The notes beneath the pieces are model-generated. The model saw only the letters and a list, made by a program, of their open reading frames with translations, was not told the origin of the DNA and did no database searches. Shown in pieces: positions 57,393-64,000 of a stretch of 64,000 nt of DNA (positions are counted from its first letter, which is position 1; every line of letters starts with the position of its first letter). The translations under genes and the position numbers were made by a program. Source of the stretch: Thermoanaerobaculia bacterium (GTDB taxonomy: Bacteria > Acidobacteriota > Thermoanaerobaculia > Multivoradales > JAHEKO01); contig CAMYLC010000048.1 in the NCBI GenBank assembly GCA_947259195.1, forward strand, positions 2,803-66,802, given 5' to 3'.

Positions 57393-59490
57393 TTCGTTAC
57401 TGAAGCCCCAATCGGTGGCCGTACTCGGCGTCTCTCGTAGTGCCGGGAAGGTTGGCCACGAGGTAATGGTCAACCTGATTCAGGGCGGGTTCGAAGGGGC
57501 GATCTACCCGGTCAATCCGGGGGCCGAGGAGATCCTCGGCCTGCGGTGCTACCCCGATCTCGCTTCCATCGGCGAGCCAGTGGACCTCTGTCTTGTCGCT
57601 CTGCCCGTAAGCAAGGTGGAGGCGGCGGTCAAACAGGCGCTGGCGGCCAACGTCGGGGCCATGGTAATCCTGACCGCGGGCTTCAAGGAGGTCGGGGAGG
57701 ACGGAGCAGAGCTGGAAGCGAGAATTTCGGACCTCTGTCGGCAGCACCGCGTCCGACTCATGGGTCCGAATTCTGTCGGTCTGATCAACGCCCACCACAA
57801 GTTGAACGCTACCTTTGCACCGGTCATGCCGCCGCCTGGCGGCATCTCGGTGATCTCCCAGTCGGGCGCCCTGTGCGTCGCCATTCTGGATTGGGCGGCG
57901 AGTCAGGGTATCGGCTTGGGCACCACCGTCAGCTTCGGCAACAAAGCCGACCTCAACGAGGTGGATTTCTTGGAGGCCTTGGCCGAGGATGACGAAACCC
58001 GCGTCATCACCGGCTATCTGGAGAGCATCGACGATGGCGAGAGGTTTCTGACAGCGGCGCAGGAGGCGGCAGACATCAAGCCGGTGGTCATCCTCAAGGT
58101 CGGGGTGACCGCTGCCGGCGCGAAGGCCGCTTCCTCACACACCGGAAGTCTGGCCGGGGCCGATATCGCCTACTGGGCGGCTTTCAAGCGAGCTGGAGTG
58201 ATTCGAGCCGAGACTTTCGAGTCGCTCTTCGACTACGCGCAGGCTTTCGCCATGCAGCCGCTACCCGAAGGCAGGCGATTGGCGGTGATCACCAACGCCG
58301 GAGGTCCAGGCATCATGGCTGCCGACGCAGCGGAAGGTTCGGGCCTCGAGTTGATGAGCCCGGATGAGGCTACCCAAGATGCCTTGCGGGCGGTGCTGCC
58401 GCCCGAGGCGGCTGTGGGAAATCCAGTCGACGTCATCGGTGACGCGGATCCGGATCGATACATGGCCGCTTTCGAGACGATCCAGGCGGGAGATTTCAAC
58501 GACGCGACTCTGCTCATCGCCACACCGCAGAACATGACCCGCCCGGCGGAGTTGGCCCATCGGCTGGCACAGGCTCACGATGGCGAGAAGCCTCTGGTGG
58601 CTGCGTTTCTGGGCGGCGATGAGGTCGAAGAGGCGCGCCGCATCCTGACCTCCTTGAACATCCCTTGCTACTCCTCGCCGGAGAGGGCGGTACGGGCTCT
58701 CAGGGGGATGGTGGACTACGCTGCCTGGCGCAACAGGCCCCCCAGGGTGGTCACGCGGTTCCCGGTGAATCGCCGGCGGGTCGACAGGGTCATCCGCTGG
58801 CATCGGAGGATGAAGCTCAGTCAGATCGGCGAGGTGGAAGGCAAGGAAATCCTGCGGGCCTATGACTTCACGATTCCGCGGGGCAGGCTTGTGGAGAGCT
58901 CCTCCCAGGCCGTGGAGGCAGCCAATCAGATCGGCTATCCGGTGGTGATGAAGATCGTCTCGCCGGACATCATTCACAAGTCGGATGTGGGTGGTGTGCG
59001 GCTCAACCTGGCGACGTCCGATCAGGTCAGAGACGCCTTCGATCTCCTGATGCTCCGGTCGACCCGCAGCCTACCCGATGCTCGCGTCCGCGGTGTGTAC
59101 GTCGAGGCGATGGGCAGGAGGGGCCGAGAGGTGATTCTGGGCATGACCCGGGATCCCCAGTTCGGACCGATGCTGATGTTCGGCCTCGGTGGGATCTTCG
59201 TCGAAGTCATGAAGGATGTGACCTTCCATTTGGCTCCCATCACGGCCGACGAAGCCATGCAGATGCTCAAAGCAACACGCTCCTATGCTCTTCTGACCGG
59301 AGTCCGCGGCGAGTCTGCAGTGGATCTGGAGGCGATCGCTGGCGGTCTGCAACGCATCAGTCAACTGTCCACGGACTACCCTGAGATCGCCGAGCTGGAT
59401 CTGAATCCCTTCATCGTCGGGCCGGTGGGCGGAGAATCCTATGTTGCCGATGCCCGCATGGCCTTGAGGCCCCAGGAGGTGGCGAAATGA
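57385..59490 (+). CDS. Acyl-CoA synthetase (NDP-forming), fused alpha-beta type, without GNAT domain
   Basis: A 701-residue protein overlapping the transporter gene by 8 bases. Residues 1-130 form a CoA-binding Rossmann domain (SVAVLGVSRSAGKVGHEV), followed by two succinyl-CoA-ligase-like domains with the phosphohistidine H252 in SSHTGSLAGAD. The C-terminal third (about 470-701) is an ATP-grasp domain (YPVVMKIVSPDIIHKSDVGGVRLNL). This matches ADP-forming acetate-CoA ligase or, equally, the enzyme core of protein acetyltransferase Pat, but the GNAT domain of Pat is missing here. It is found instead on the next gene product. It can make ATP from acyl-CoA or activate an acid at the cost of one phosphate bond. 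Confidence 0.88.
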   Translation: MLDSLLKPQSVAVLGVSRSAGKVGHEVMVNLIQGGFEGAIYPVNPGAEEILGLRCYPDLASIGEPVDLCLVALPVSKVEAAVKQALAANVGAMVILTAGFKEVGEDGAELEARISDLCRQHRVRLMGPNSVGLINAHHKLNATFAPVMPPPGGISVISQSGALCVAILDWAASQGIGLGTTVSFGNKADLNEVDFLEALAEDDETRVITGYLESIDDGERFLTAAQEAADIKPVVILKVGVTAAGAKAASSHTGSLAGADIAYWAAFKRAGVIRAETFESLFDYAQAFAMQPLPEGRRLAVITNAGGPGIMAADAAEGSGLELMSPDEATQDALRAVLPPEAAVGNPVDVIGDADPDRYMAAFETIQAGDFNDATLLIATPQNMTRPAELAHRLAQAHDGEKPLVAAFLGGDEVEEARRILTSLNIPCYSSPERAVRALRGMVDYAAWRNRPPRVVTRFPVNRRRVDRVIRWHRRMKLSQIGEVEGKEILRAYDFTIPRGRLVESSSQAVEAANQIGYPVVMKIVSPDIIHKSDVGGVRLNLATSDQVRDAFDLLMLRSTRSLPDARVRGVYVEAMGRRGREVILGMTRDPQFGPMLMFGLGGIFVEVMKDVTFHLAPITADEAMQMLKATRSYALLTGVRGESAVDLEAIAGGLQRISQLSTDYPEIAELDLNPFIVGPVGGESYVADARMALRPQEVAK

Positions 59491-61352
59491 GCCGCTTCGA
59501 TCCTGCGTGGCAGCAGAAGTACGCCGACATGATCGGCACCGCCGACGAAGCCGTTGCCAGTCTTCGGCCCGGACAGAGGGTCTTCATCGGTACAGGTTGT
59601 GCGGAGCCCCTGGAGTTGGTGCGAGCGCTCACCAAGCGCTCTCAGGAGTTGCCGGATACCGAGATCGTGCATCTGTTGACTTTCGGCGAGGCACCCTACG
59701 CTTACCGGGAGATGACTCGCTACTTTCGCATCAACAGCTTCTTTATCGCCGACAACGTTCGGGAGATCATTCAGGAGGGCCTTGGGGACTACACCCCCGT
59801 CTTCCTATCGGACATTCCACGCCTGTTCAGTAGCGGTCAACTGCCTCTGGATGCCGCGCTCATCCAGGTGACTCCGCCCGATGAGAATGGCATGTGCAGC
59901 CTCGGGGTCTCGGTAGACATCGTCAGGAGCGCGGCAGAGAATGCCTCCCTGGTGATTGCCCAAGTCAATCCCAACATGCCTTGGACTCATGGTACCTCTC
60001 AGGTTCACGTCTTCGACCTGGATGTGCTTGTTCCCAGCGATGAGCCGATCCTGGAGACCACCTACGCGGAAGCCACCGAAGACACCCGTCAGATCGCCGA
60101 ATACGTCGCGGCTCTGGTCGAGGATGGCTCGACGATCGAAGTCGGCATCGGACGCATTCCTCATGCACTGCTGTCGTTTCTCGAAGGCAAGAAGAACCTC
60201 GGCATCCACACCGAGATGATTACCGACGGTATCGTCGACCTGATCGAAGCGGGGGTCATCACGGGCACCCGGAAGACTCTCGACCGGGGCAAGATCGTTG
60301 CCAGCTTCTGTCTTGGAACCCGCAAGCTCTACGACTACATCGACGACAATCCCTTGTTCAGCTTCCAGCCCACGGAGTACGTGAACGACCCCTTTGTGAT
60401 CAGTCAGCACCACAAGATGGTGGCCATCAACGTCGCGTTGGAAGTGGATCTGACAGGGCAGGTCTGCGCCGATTCCATCGGCACCAAGTTCTTCTCTGGC
60501 GTCGGTGGGCAGGTGGACTTCAATCGAGGTGCCGCCAGATCCCAGAGGGGAAAGGCGATCATTGCCCTACCCTCCACTGCCAAAGGCGGCAGCCTGTCGC
60601 GCATCGTGACCTATCTGAGCCCGGGGGCTGGGGTCGTCACCACGAGGGCGGACGTCCACTATGTGGTGACTGAGTATGGTGCTGCCTACCTCCACGGCAA
60701 GAGCGTGCAGGAGAGGGCTTTGGCCCTGATCTCGGTGGCACATCCGGACTTTCGAGCCGAGCTGCTCCGCGATGCCATCGAGGCACGCTACCTGTCGGCC
60801 GATTTCGCCGATGTCGAAGGCAAGATCGTCATCGGACCGAAAGAGCTGTCCACGACCATGCTGCTCACCGATGGGACCCAGATCGGGTTCCGTCCCATTC
60901 ATCCCACCGATGAGCATCGGATGAGAAACCTGTTCTACGAGCTCTCCCAGCAGACGATCTACTACCGTTTCATGAGTGACCTGAAACGACTACCGCGAAA
61001 GCAGATCCAGGATTTCGTCTACATCGACCATCGCAACGACATCGCGGTGGTCGGTACCGTGCCGGAAGCCGATGGAGAACGAATCGTCTCCATAGGCAGG
61101 TACTTCCTGGATCCGACGACGAACCTGGCGGAGGTCGCTTTCGTCGTGCTGGACGACTGGCAGGGCAAGGGTATTGGCAAGTTCCTCTTCAACCATCTGA
61201 TGAAGATTGCCAGGCGCAACGGCATCCGTGGCTTCACGGCCGAGGTTCTGGCCCAGAACCGGGCCATGCAGGCGGTCTTCGATCACAGTAACTGCAAGAC
61301 CCGCAGCAAGCTCTCCGAAGGGGTCTACAGCTACGAGATGATCTTCGATTGA
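59487..61352 (+). CDS. Acetyl-CoA hydrolase/CoA-transferase fused to a C-terminal GNAT acetyltransferase
   Basis: A 621-residue protein starting at an ATGA overlap with the ligase gene. Residues 1-450 are a family I CoA-transferase of the 4-hydroxybutyrate/acetyl-CoA hydrolase type: GTGCAEPLELVRAL, VEVGIGRIPHAL-like, LGIHTEMITDG with the probable catalytic Glu243, and VTEYGAAYLHGKS. Residues of about 458-621 are a GNAT domain with FRPIHPTDEHRMRNLF and the acetyl-CoA-binding DDWQGKGIGKFL (Q/RxxGxG/A). The GNAT module resembles the one normally fused to Pat-type ligases. The enzyme would swap CoA between acetate and another acid while the attached domain acetylates a protein, plausibly Acs encoded opposite. 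The target is inferred. Confidence 0.88.
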   Translation: MSRFDPAWQQKYADMIGTADEAVASLRPGQRVFIGTGCAEPLELVRALTKRSQELPDTEIVHLLTFGEAPYAYREMTRYFRINSFFIADNVREIIQEGLGDYTPVFLSDIPRLFSSGQLPLDAALIQVTPPDENGMCSLGVSVDIVRSAAENASLVIAQVNPNMPWTHGTSQVHVFDLDVLVPSDEPILETTYAEATEDTRQIAEYVAALVEDGSTIEVGIGRIPHALLSFLEGKKNLGIHTEMITDGIVDLIEAGVITGTRKTLDRGKIVASFCLGTRKLYDYIDDNPLFSFQPTEYVNDPFVISQHHKMVAINVALEVDLTGQVCADSIGTKFFSGVGGQVDFNRGAARSQRGKAIIALPSTAKGGSLSRIVTYLSPGAGVVTTRADVHYVVTEYGAAYLHGKSVQERALALISVAHPDFRAELLRDAIEARYLSADFADVEGKIVIGPKELSTTMLLTDGTQIGFRPIHPTDEHRMRNLFYELSQQTIYYRFMSDLKRLPRKQIQDFVYIDHRNDIAVVGTVPEADGERIVSIGRYFLDPTTNLAEVAFVVLDDWQGKGIGKFLFNHLMKIARRNGIRGFTAEVLAQNRAMQAVFDHSNCKTRSKLSEGVYSYEMIFD

Positions 61353-61393
61353 GTTTCGGCCGACAGGGTGCGATAGGGTTGCCACGCCCTGTC

Positions 61394-63118
61394 ATGCGCG
61401 GACGATTCTCAAGCCTGTTGGCACTCCTCCTGGTGCTGGTCGCTGGTACCGGGTGCCAGAAACCGTCCGAACCTCACAGCGTCTTGCTCACACAGGATGT
61501 GGTGACTCTCAAGAAGGGTCGAGCGGAGCTCACCATGATCGGCCGAGCGGTTGTCGGAGACTGGGAGTCGGATCCGCTGGAGCTACGGGACGACTACATT
61601 CTGGAGTTCCTACCCATCGTCACGGGCAAGCACAGTCCTGCGAACTTCTCGATACTCGTCCGATCAGATGGGCGCGAGAAAGAGATCGCCGTCGTCGAAG
61701 GAGTGGCGGAGAGGGAGATCGGCCGGTACCTCGTCGACTCGCTGCGACCAGTGAGTGTCGACCTGTCAGCCTTCAGGGGACGGACGGTTCAGGTCGTCGT
61801 TCGCTTGACTGATGCCACCGGGGACCGGCAGGGGATCGTCGGCCTCCCTCGCCTGCGACCAGTCCCGGATAGCCCCGACCGTGCGCCAGACATCCTCATG
61901 GTCTGCTCCGACACACTGCGATGGGACTCCTCGGTCGGCCCCGGCGGCTCTCAGCTCATGCCGGCTCTCGCCCGGCTGCGAGGCGATGTGGTTTCGTATC
62001 CTGGCGCCTTCAGTACCGCGAGCTGGACAATGCCCGCCATAACGACGGCCTTGACCGGGCTGTATCCTCGTTTCCATGGAACTGGAGAGCGGGCGCCCGG
62101 CATCGCTAGCGGTCCTCCTCCCGGTCATTTCAGCTTCAAGTCCACCGAGGGAAAGCGGTTCTTGAGAACCTACCCGTCAGACCTCCAGAGCCTACCTGAA
62201 AGACTTCTGGAGGCCGGTTACTCGACCAAGATGGTGGCCAGCAATCCGCTCTATTTTCTGTCGGGGCTGGCGCGAGATGGTTTCGAAATGGCGGTGAGAG
62301 CCGGGGTTGCTCCAGGCCCCAGAATCACCCAACTGGCCAAACGACTGCTCCTGTCATCGGACCCCGACGTACCGCTCTTCTTGCTGGTGCACTATATGGA
62401 TCCGCACGAATGGGAAGACCGCTACGTCGACCTATTCGGCTCGGATGCCGACCCGAGCAACGATCCTGCAGGGGTGCGCGAGGCCTACACAATGGCGGTG
62501 GCGAAGGGTGACAGAGCCCTCGGCATGCTGCTCAGAACCTGGGCTCGAAGCCGCGGCGATGAGACCCTGATCGTGTTCTGGTCCGATCATGGTGAGCATC
62601 TGCTGGAGGACGATCTCCTTGGGCACGGCAACAGCATGAGCGATCTACTCTTGAAAGTGCCTCTGGTCGTGAGATATCCGCCCGAGGCTGGGCCGAACGC
62701 GGCGGCAGCGAAGAGATCGGTATCCCTCGCGGACCTGACTCCCACCATCCTAGACGTCGCCGGCGTGTCCTACGACAACGCCACCTTTTCCGGCGAGTCT
62801 CTTCTGCAGCCTCCGGCCTCCACCGAGAGGTTCCATTTTGCCGACTATCAACTCTACGGCCCGGAACTGGCGAGCATCCGTCAGGGAGACTACAAGCTGG
62901 TGATCGACCTCGAATCAGGGGACTCGGAGCTGTGGCAGTCTCGGGGCCCCGAGGAGCATCTAGAGGTCGAGAATGCCCGCCTCACGGAAGATCTGATGAA
63001 GGTCTATGAGGCCTACCTGTCAGCGGCGCGAGCGGCCAGGCAAGGTCTCGAGCTGCCAGATGCCGTGGACGACGACGAAGCTGTCGAGGCCCTCAAAGAG
63101 CTGGGGTATGTCCAGTGA
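61394..63118 (+). CDS. Lipoprotein of the sulfatase / alkaline phosphatase superfamily
   Basis: The ATG at 61394 gives a lipoprotein signal (MRGRFSSLLALLLVLVAGTG-C21), so this start is preferred over the TTG at 61349 that overlaps the preceding stop. The 574-residue chain has an N-terminal beta-rich domain of about 145 residues and then a sulfatase-like domain: PDILMVCSDTLRWD, metal ligands in FWSDHGEHLLEDDLLGHG, and a nucleophile region STASWTMPAITTALTGLYP. The formylglycine motif CxPxR is absent, so it is not a standard sulfatase; Ser/Thr in the nucleophile region may act as in phosphotransferases or phosphodiesterases of the same fold. It would be anchored to the outer or inner membrane facing the periplasm. 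It is 42 bases after the CoA-transferase gene, but a functional link is not obvious. Confidence 0.78.
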   Translation: MRGRFSSLLALLLVLVAGTGCQKPSEPHSVLLTQDVVTLKKGRAELTMIGRAVVGDWESDPLELRDDYILEFLPIVTGKHSPANFSILVRSDGREKEIAVVEGVAEREIGRYLVDSLRPVSVDLSAFRGRTVQVVVRLTDATGDRQGIVGLPRLRPVPDSPDRAPDILMVCSDTLRWDSSVGPGGSQLMPALARLRGDVVSYPGAFSTASWTMPAITTALTGLYPRFHGTGERAPGIASGPPPGHFSFKSTEGKRFLRTYPSDLQSLPERLLEAGYSTKMVASNPLYFLSGLARDGFEMAVRAGVAPGPRITQLAKRLLLSSDPDVPLFLLVHYMDPHEWEDRYVDLFGSDADPSNDPAGVREAYTMAVAKGDRALGMLLRTWARSRGDETLIVFWSDHGEHLLEDDLLGHGNSMSDLLLKVPLVVRYPPEAGPNAAAAKRSVSLADLTPTILDVAGVSYDNATFSGESLLQPPASTERFHFADYQLYGPELASIRQGDYKLVIDLESGDSELWQSRGPEEHLEVENARLTEDLMKVYEAYLSAARAARQGLELPDAVDDDEAVEALKELGYVQ

Positions 63119-63126
63119 GCAAAGGA

Positions 63127-63158
63127 AAGGCCGCCGTCCCTGCTGAGTCGGCGGCCTT
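63127..63158. terminator. Hairpin between the convergent sulfatase-like and malic-enzyme-like genes
   Basis: AAGGCCGCCG (63127-63136) and CGGCGGCCTT (63149-63158) form a perfect 10-bp stem with a 12-base loop. On the minus strand it is followed by TCCTTTGC, moderately T-rich. Position and symmetry suggest a bidirectional terminator. Confidence 0.65.
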
Positions 63159-63178
63159 GATTGCTCTCGCCGGCTAGC

Positions 63179-64000
63179 CTAGCTGACCGGTACGGTCTCC
63201 GGTTCTTCCAGCTCTGCCATTGGTGGCAGTTCCAGGTCGCTGGCTTCTTGGGCGTCGACGACCGCGATGGCGGCCATGTTCACCACATCCTTGGCTTCGC
63301 AGCCGTATTGCAGCAGGTGAACCGGCAGGTTCATACCGGTGAGGATCGGGCCGATCGCCTCGGCCCCACCCAGTCGCTGGACCAACTTGAAGGCGACATT
63401 CGCCGACTGAATCTCCGGGAAGACGAGCACGTTTGCACGGCGCTTCAGGTTGCTGAAGGGGTAGAACTCCTCGATCAGCGACGGTTCGACTGCGGTGTCG
63501 GCCTGCATCTCGCCGTCAACCATGAGATCGGGCCGACGCAGGCGGACTAGTTCGGTGGCCTTCTGGACTTTCTTGACCTCTGGATGAGAGACGCTCCCGA
63601 AGTTGGAGAACGAGAGCATTGCGACGCGGGGCTCGACATGGAAATGCTCGGCGACCTCGGCGCTGCTCAGGGCGATGTCGGCCAACTGTTCGGCGGTAGG
63701 GTTGATGTTGACGGTCGGATCGGCGAAGAAATAGACCCTGTCCTTGACGATCATCATGAAGACGCTGGCGACGATCGATAGATCGGGCCGTGGCCCGATG
63801 ACCTTGAGGAAGGTCCGCAGCGTCTCCGGGTAGTGATGACTGATGCCCCCCACCAGAGCGTCGGCGTCGCCCAATCTCAGCATCATGGCTCCCCAGGCCA
63901 TGGGATCGCGAAGTGCCTTGCGAGCGTCCGCTTTGGTGATGCCCTTGCGGTGGCGTAGGTCGAAGAGAGCCTCCGTATAGCGCTTCCATCGCTCGTTGTC
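63179..64000 (-). CDS. C-terminal phosphotransacetylase-like domain of a malic-enzyme (MaeB-type) or phosphate acetyl/butyryltransferase protein (5' end outside window)
   Basis: The listed ORF begins at an internal ATG (63901). Reading upstream, the frame stays open to the right edge with family-like sequence (RWKRYTEALFDLRHRKGITKADARKALRDP), so the gene is truncated by the window. The visible 273 residues match the phosphate acetyltransferase fold found alone as Pta or as the C-terminal domain of NADP-malic enzyme MaeB: LRLGDADALVGGI...YPETLRTFLKVIG, AMLSFSNFGSVSHPEV and NVLVFPEIQSANVAFKLVQRLGGAEAIGPILTGMNLPVH. The YTEALF/ARKALRDP lead-in resembles the MaeB linker. In MaeB this domain senses acetyl-CoA rather than acting as a catalyst. 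It fits the acetate/pyruvate theme of this end of the window. Confidence 0.85.
   Translation of the reverse strand, partial: DNERWKRYTEALFDLRHRKGITKADARKALRDPMAWGAMMLRLGDADALVGGISHHYPETLRTFLKVIGPRPDLSIVASVFMMIVKDRVYFFADPTVNINPTAEQLADIALSSAEVAEHFHVEPRVAMLSFSNFGSVSHPEVKKVQKATELVRLRRPDLMVDGEMQADTAVEPSLIEEFYPFSNLKRRANVLVFPEIQSANVAFKLVQRLGGAEAIGPILTGMNLPVHLLQYGCEAKDVVNMAAIAVVDAQEASDLELPPMAELEEPETVPVS

Noticed and set aside
61349-61393. TTG start of the sulfatase-like protein overlapping the CoA-transferase stop
   Set aside because: It would place 15 hydrophilic residues before a typical lipoprotein signal peptide; the ATG at 61394 places the lipobox cysteine at residue 21 as expected.

Overview
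The window is GC-rich, densely coded chromosomal DNA from a Gram-negative (diderm) bacterium: it opens in an outer-membrane TonB-dependent receptor and carries secA, a SYLF protein and lipoprotein or secreted proteins. The mix of housekeeping blocks (recO-glyQ-glyS, mutL-rnc-asnS, rimO-ribF-trxA), a two-subunit glycyl-tRNA synthetase, a short-type glycogen phosphorylase, a GH13 protein of over 1100 residues and a 4-hydroxybenzoyl-CoA-reductase-like operon would fit an Acidobacteriota-type heterotroph. That placement is an inference from gene content, not a phylogenetic result. No rRNA, tRNA, CRISPR array, prophage, integrase or insertion sequence was recognised.

Layout. 1-7.3 kb: 3' end of a TonB receptor with a clear terminator, then a minus-strand operon (pseudo-receiver/PilZ protein, a possible unlisted 74-codon frame, and the [2Fe-2S], molybdopterin and FAD subunits of a xanthine-dehydrogenase-family enzyme). 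The FAD subunit has the extra four-cysteine loop of 4-hydroxybenzoyl-CoA reductase. A PhzF-like isomerase runs the other way. 7.3-15.6 kb: a Pro/Glu-rich secreted protein with 29-residue repeats, transaldolase, an apparently inactive rhomboid-like membrane protein, Lon with an acidic insertion, a SYLF protein whose ribosome binding site lies in a hairpin, a small coiled-coil protein and a DUF1566 protein. 15.8-21 kb: MgtE, RecO and both GlyRS subunits. 21-37.3 kb: a carbon-storage and gluconeogenesis block with pyruvate phosphate dikinase, two overlapping GAPDH paralogues, ADP-glucose pyrophosphorylase, the giant GH13 protein, debranching enzyme plus 4-alpha-glucanotransferase (coupled), and glycogen phosphorylase. 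37.4-45.5 kb: MutL, RNase III, AsnRS, a broken DMT transporter, an SO_0444/ArsP-like permease, RimO, RibF and thioredoxin. 45.6-53.4 kb: a HerA/FtsK-like ATPase with a coiled-coil tail, IMP dehydrogenase, SecA and an M23 peptidase. 53.6-64 kb: an acetate/CoA module (Acs, OFA-family transporter, ADP-forming acyl-CoA synthetase, CoA-transferase fused to a GNAT domain), a lipoprotein of the sulfatase superfamily and the C-terminal part of a malic-enzyme/phosphotransacetylase-type protein.

How it fits together. PPDK, GAPDH and GlgC lead from pyruvate through triose phosphate to ADP-glucose, and GlgX, MalQ and GlgP mobilise the polymer. Acs, the ADP-forming ligase and the CoA-transferase interconvert acetate and acyl-CoA in three energetically different ways, and the GNAT domain is a candidate for controlling Acs by lysine acetylation.

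Most noteworthy observations: the HcrB-type cysteine spacing with an unlisted frame just upstream, the CoA-transferase/GNAT fusion within an acetate module, the divergent first GAPDH, the large unnamed GH13 protein, the HerA-like ATPase without a NurA partner, and a three-copy hairpin repeat family whose stem is conserved while its loop changes. Start codons were chosen from ribosome binding sites, signal peptides and overlaps. Nothing was searched against databases; family calls rest on motifs and memory.
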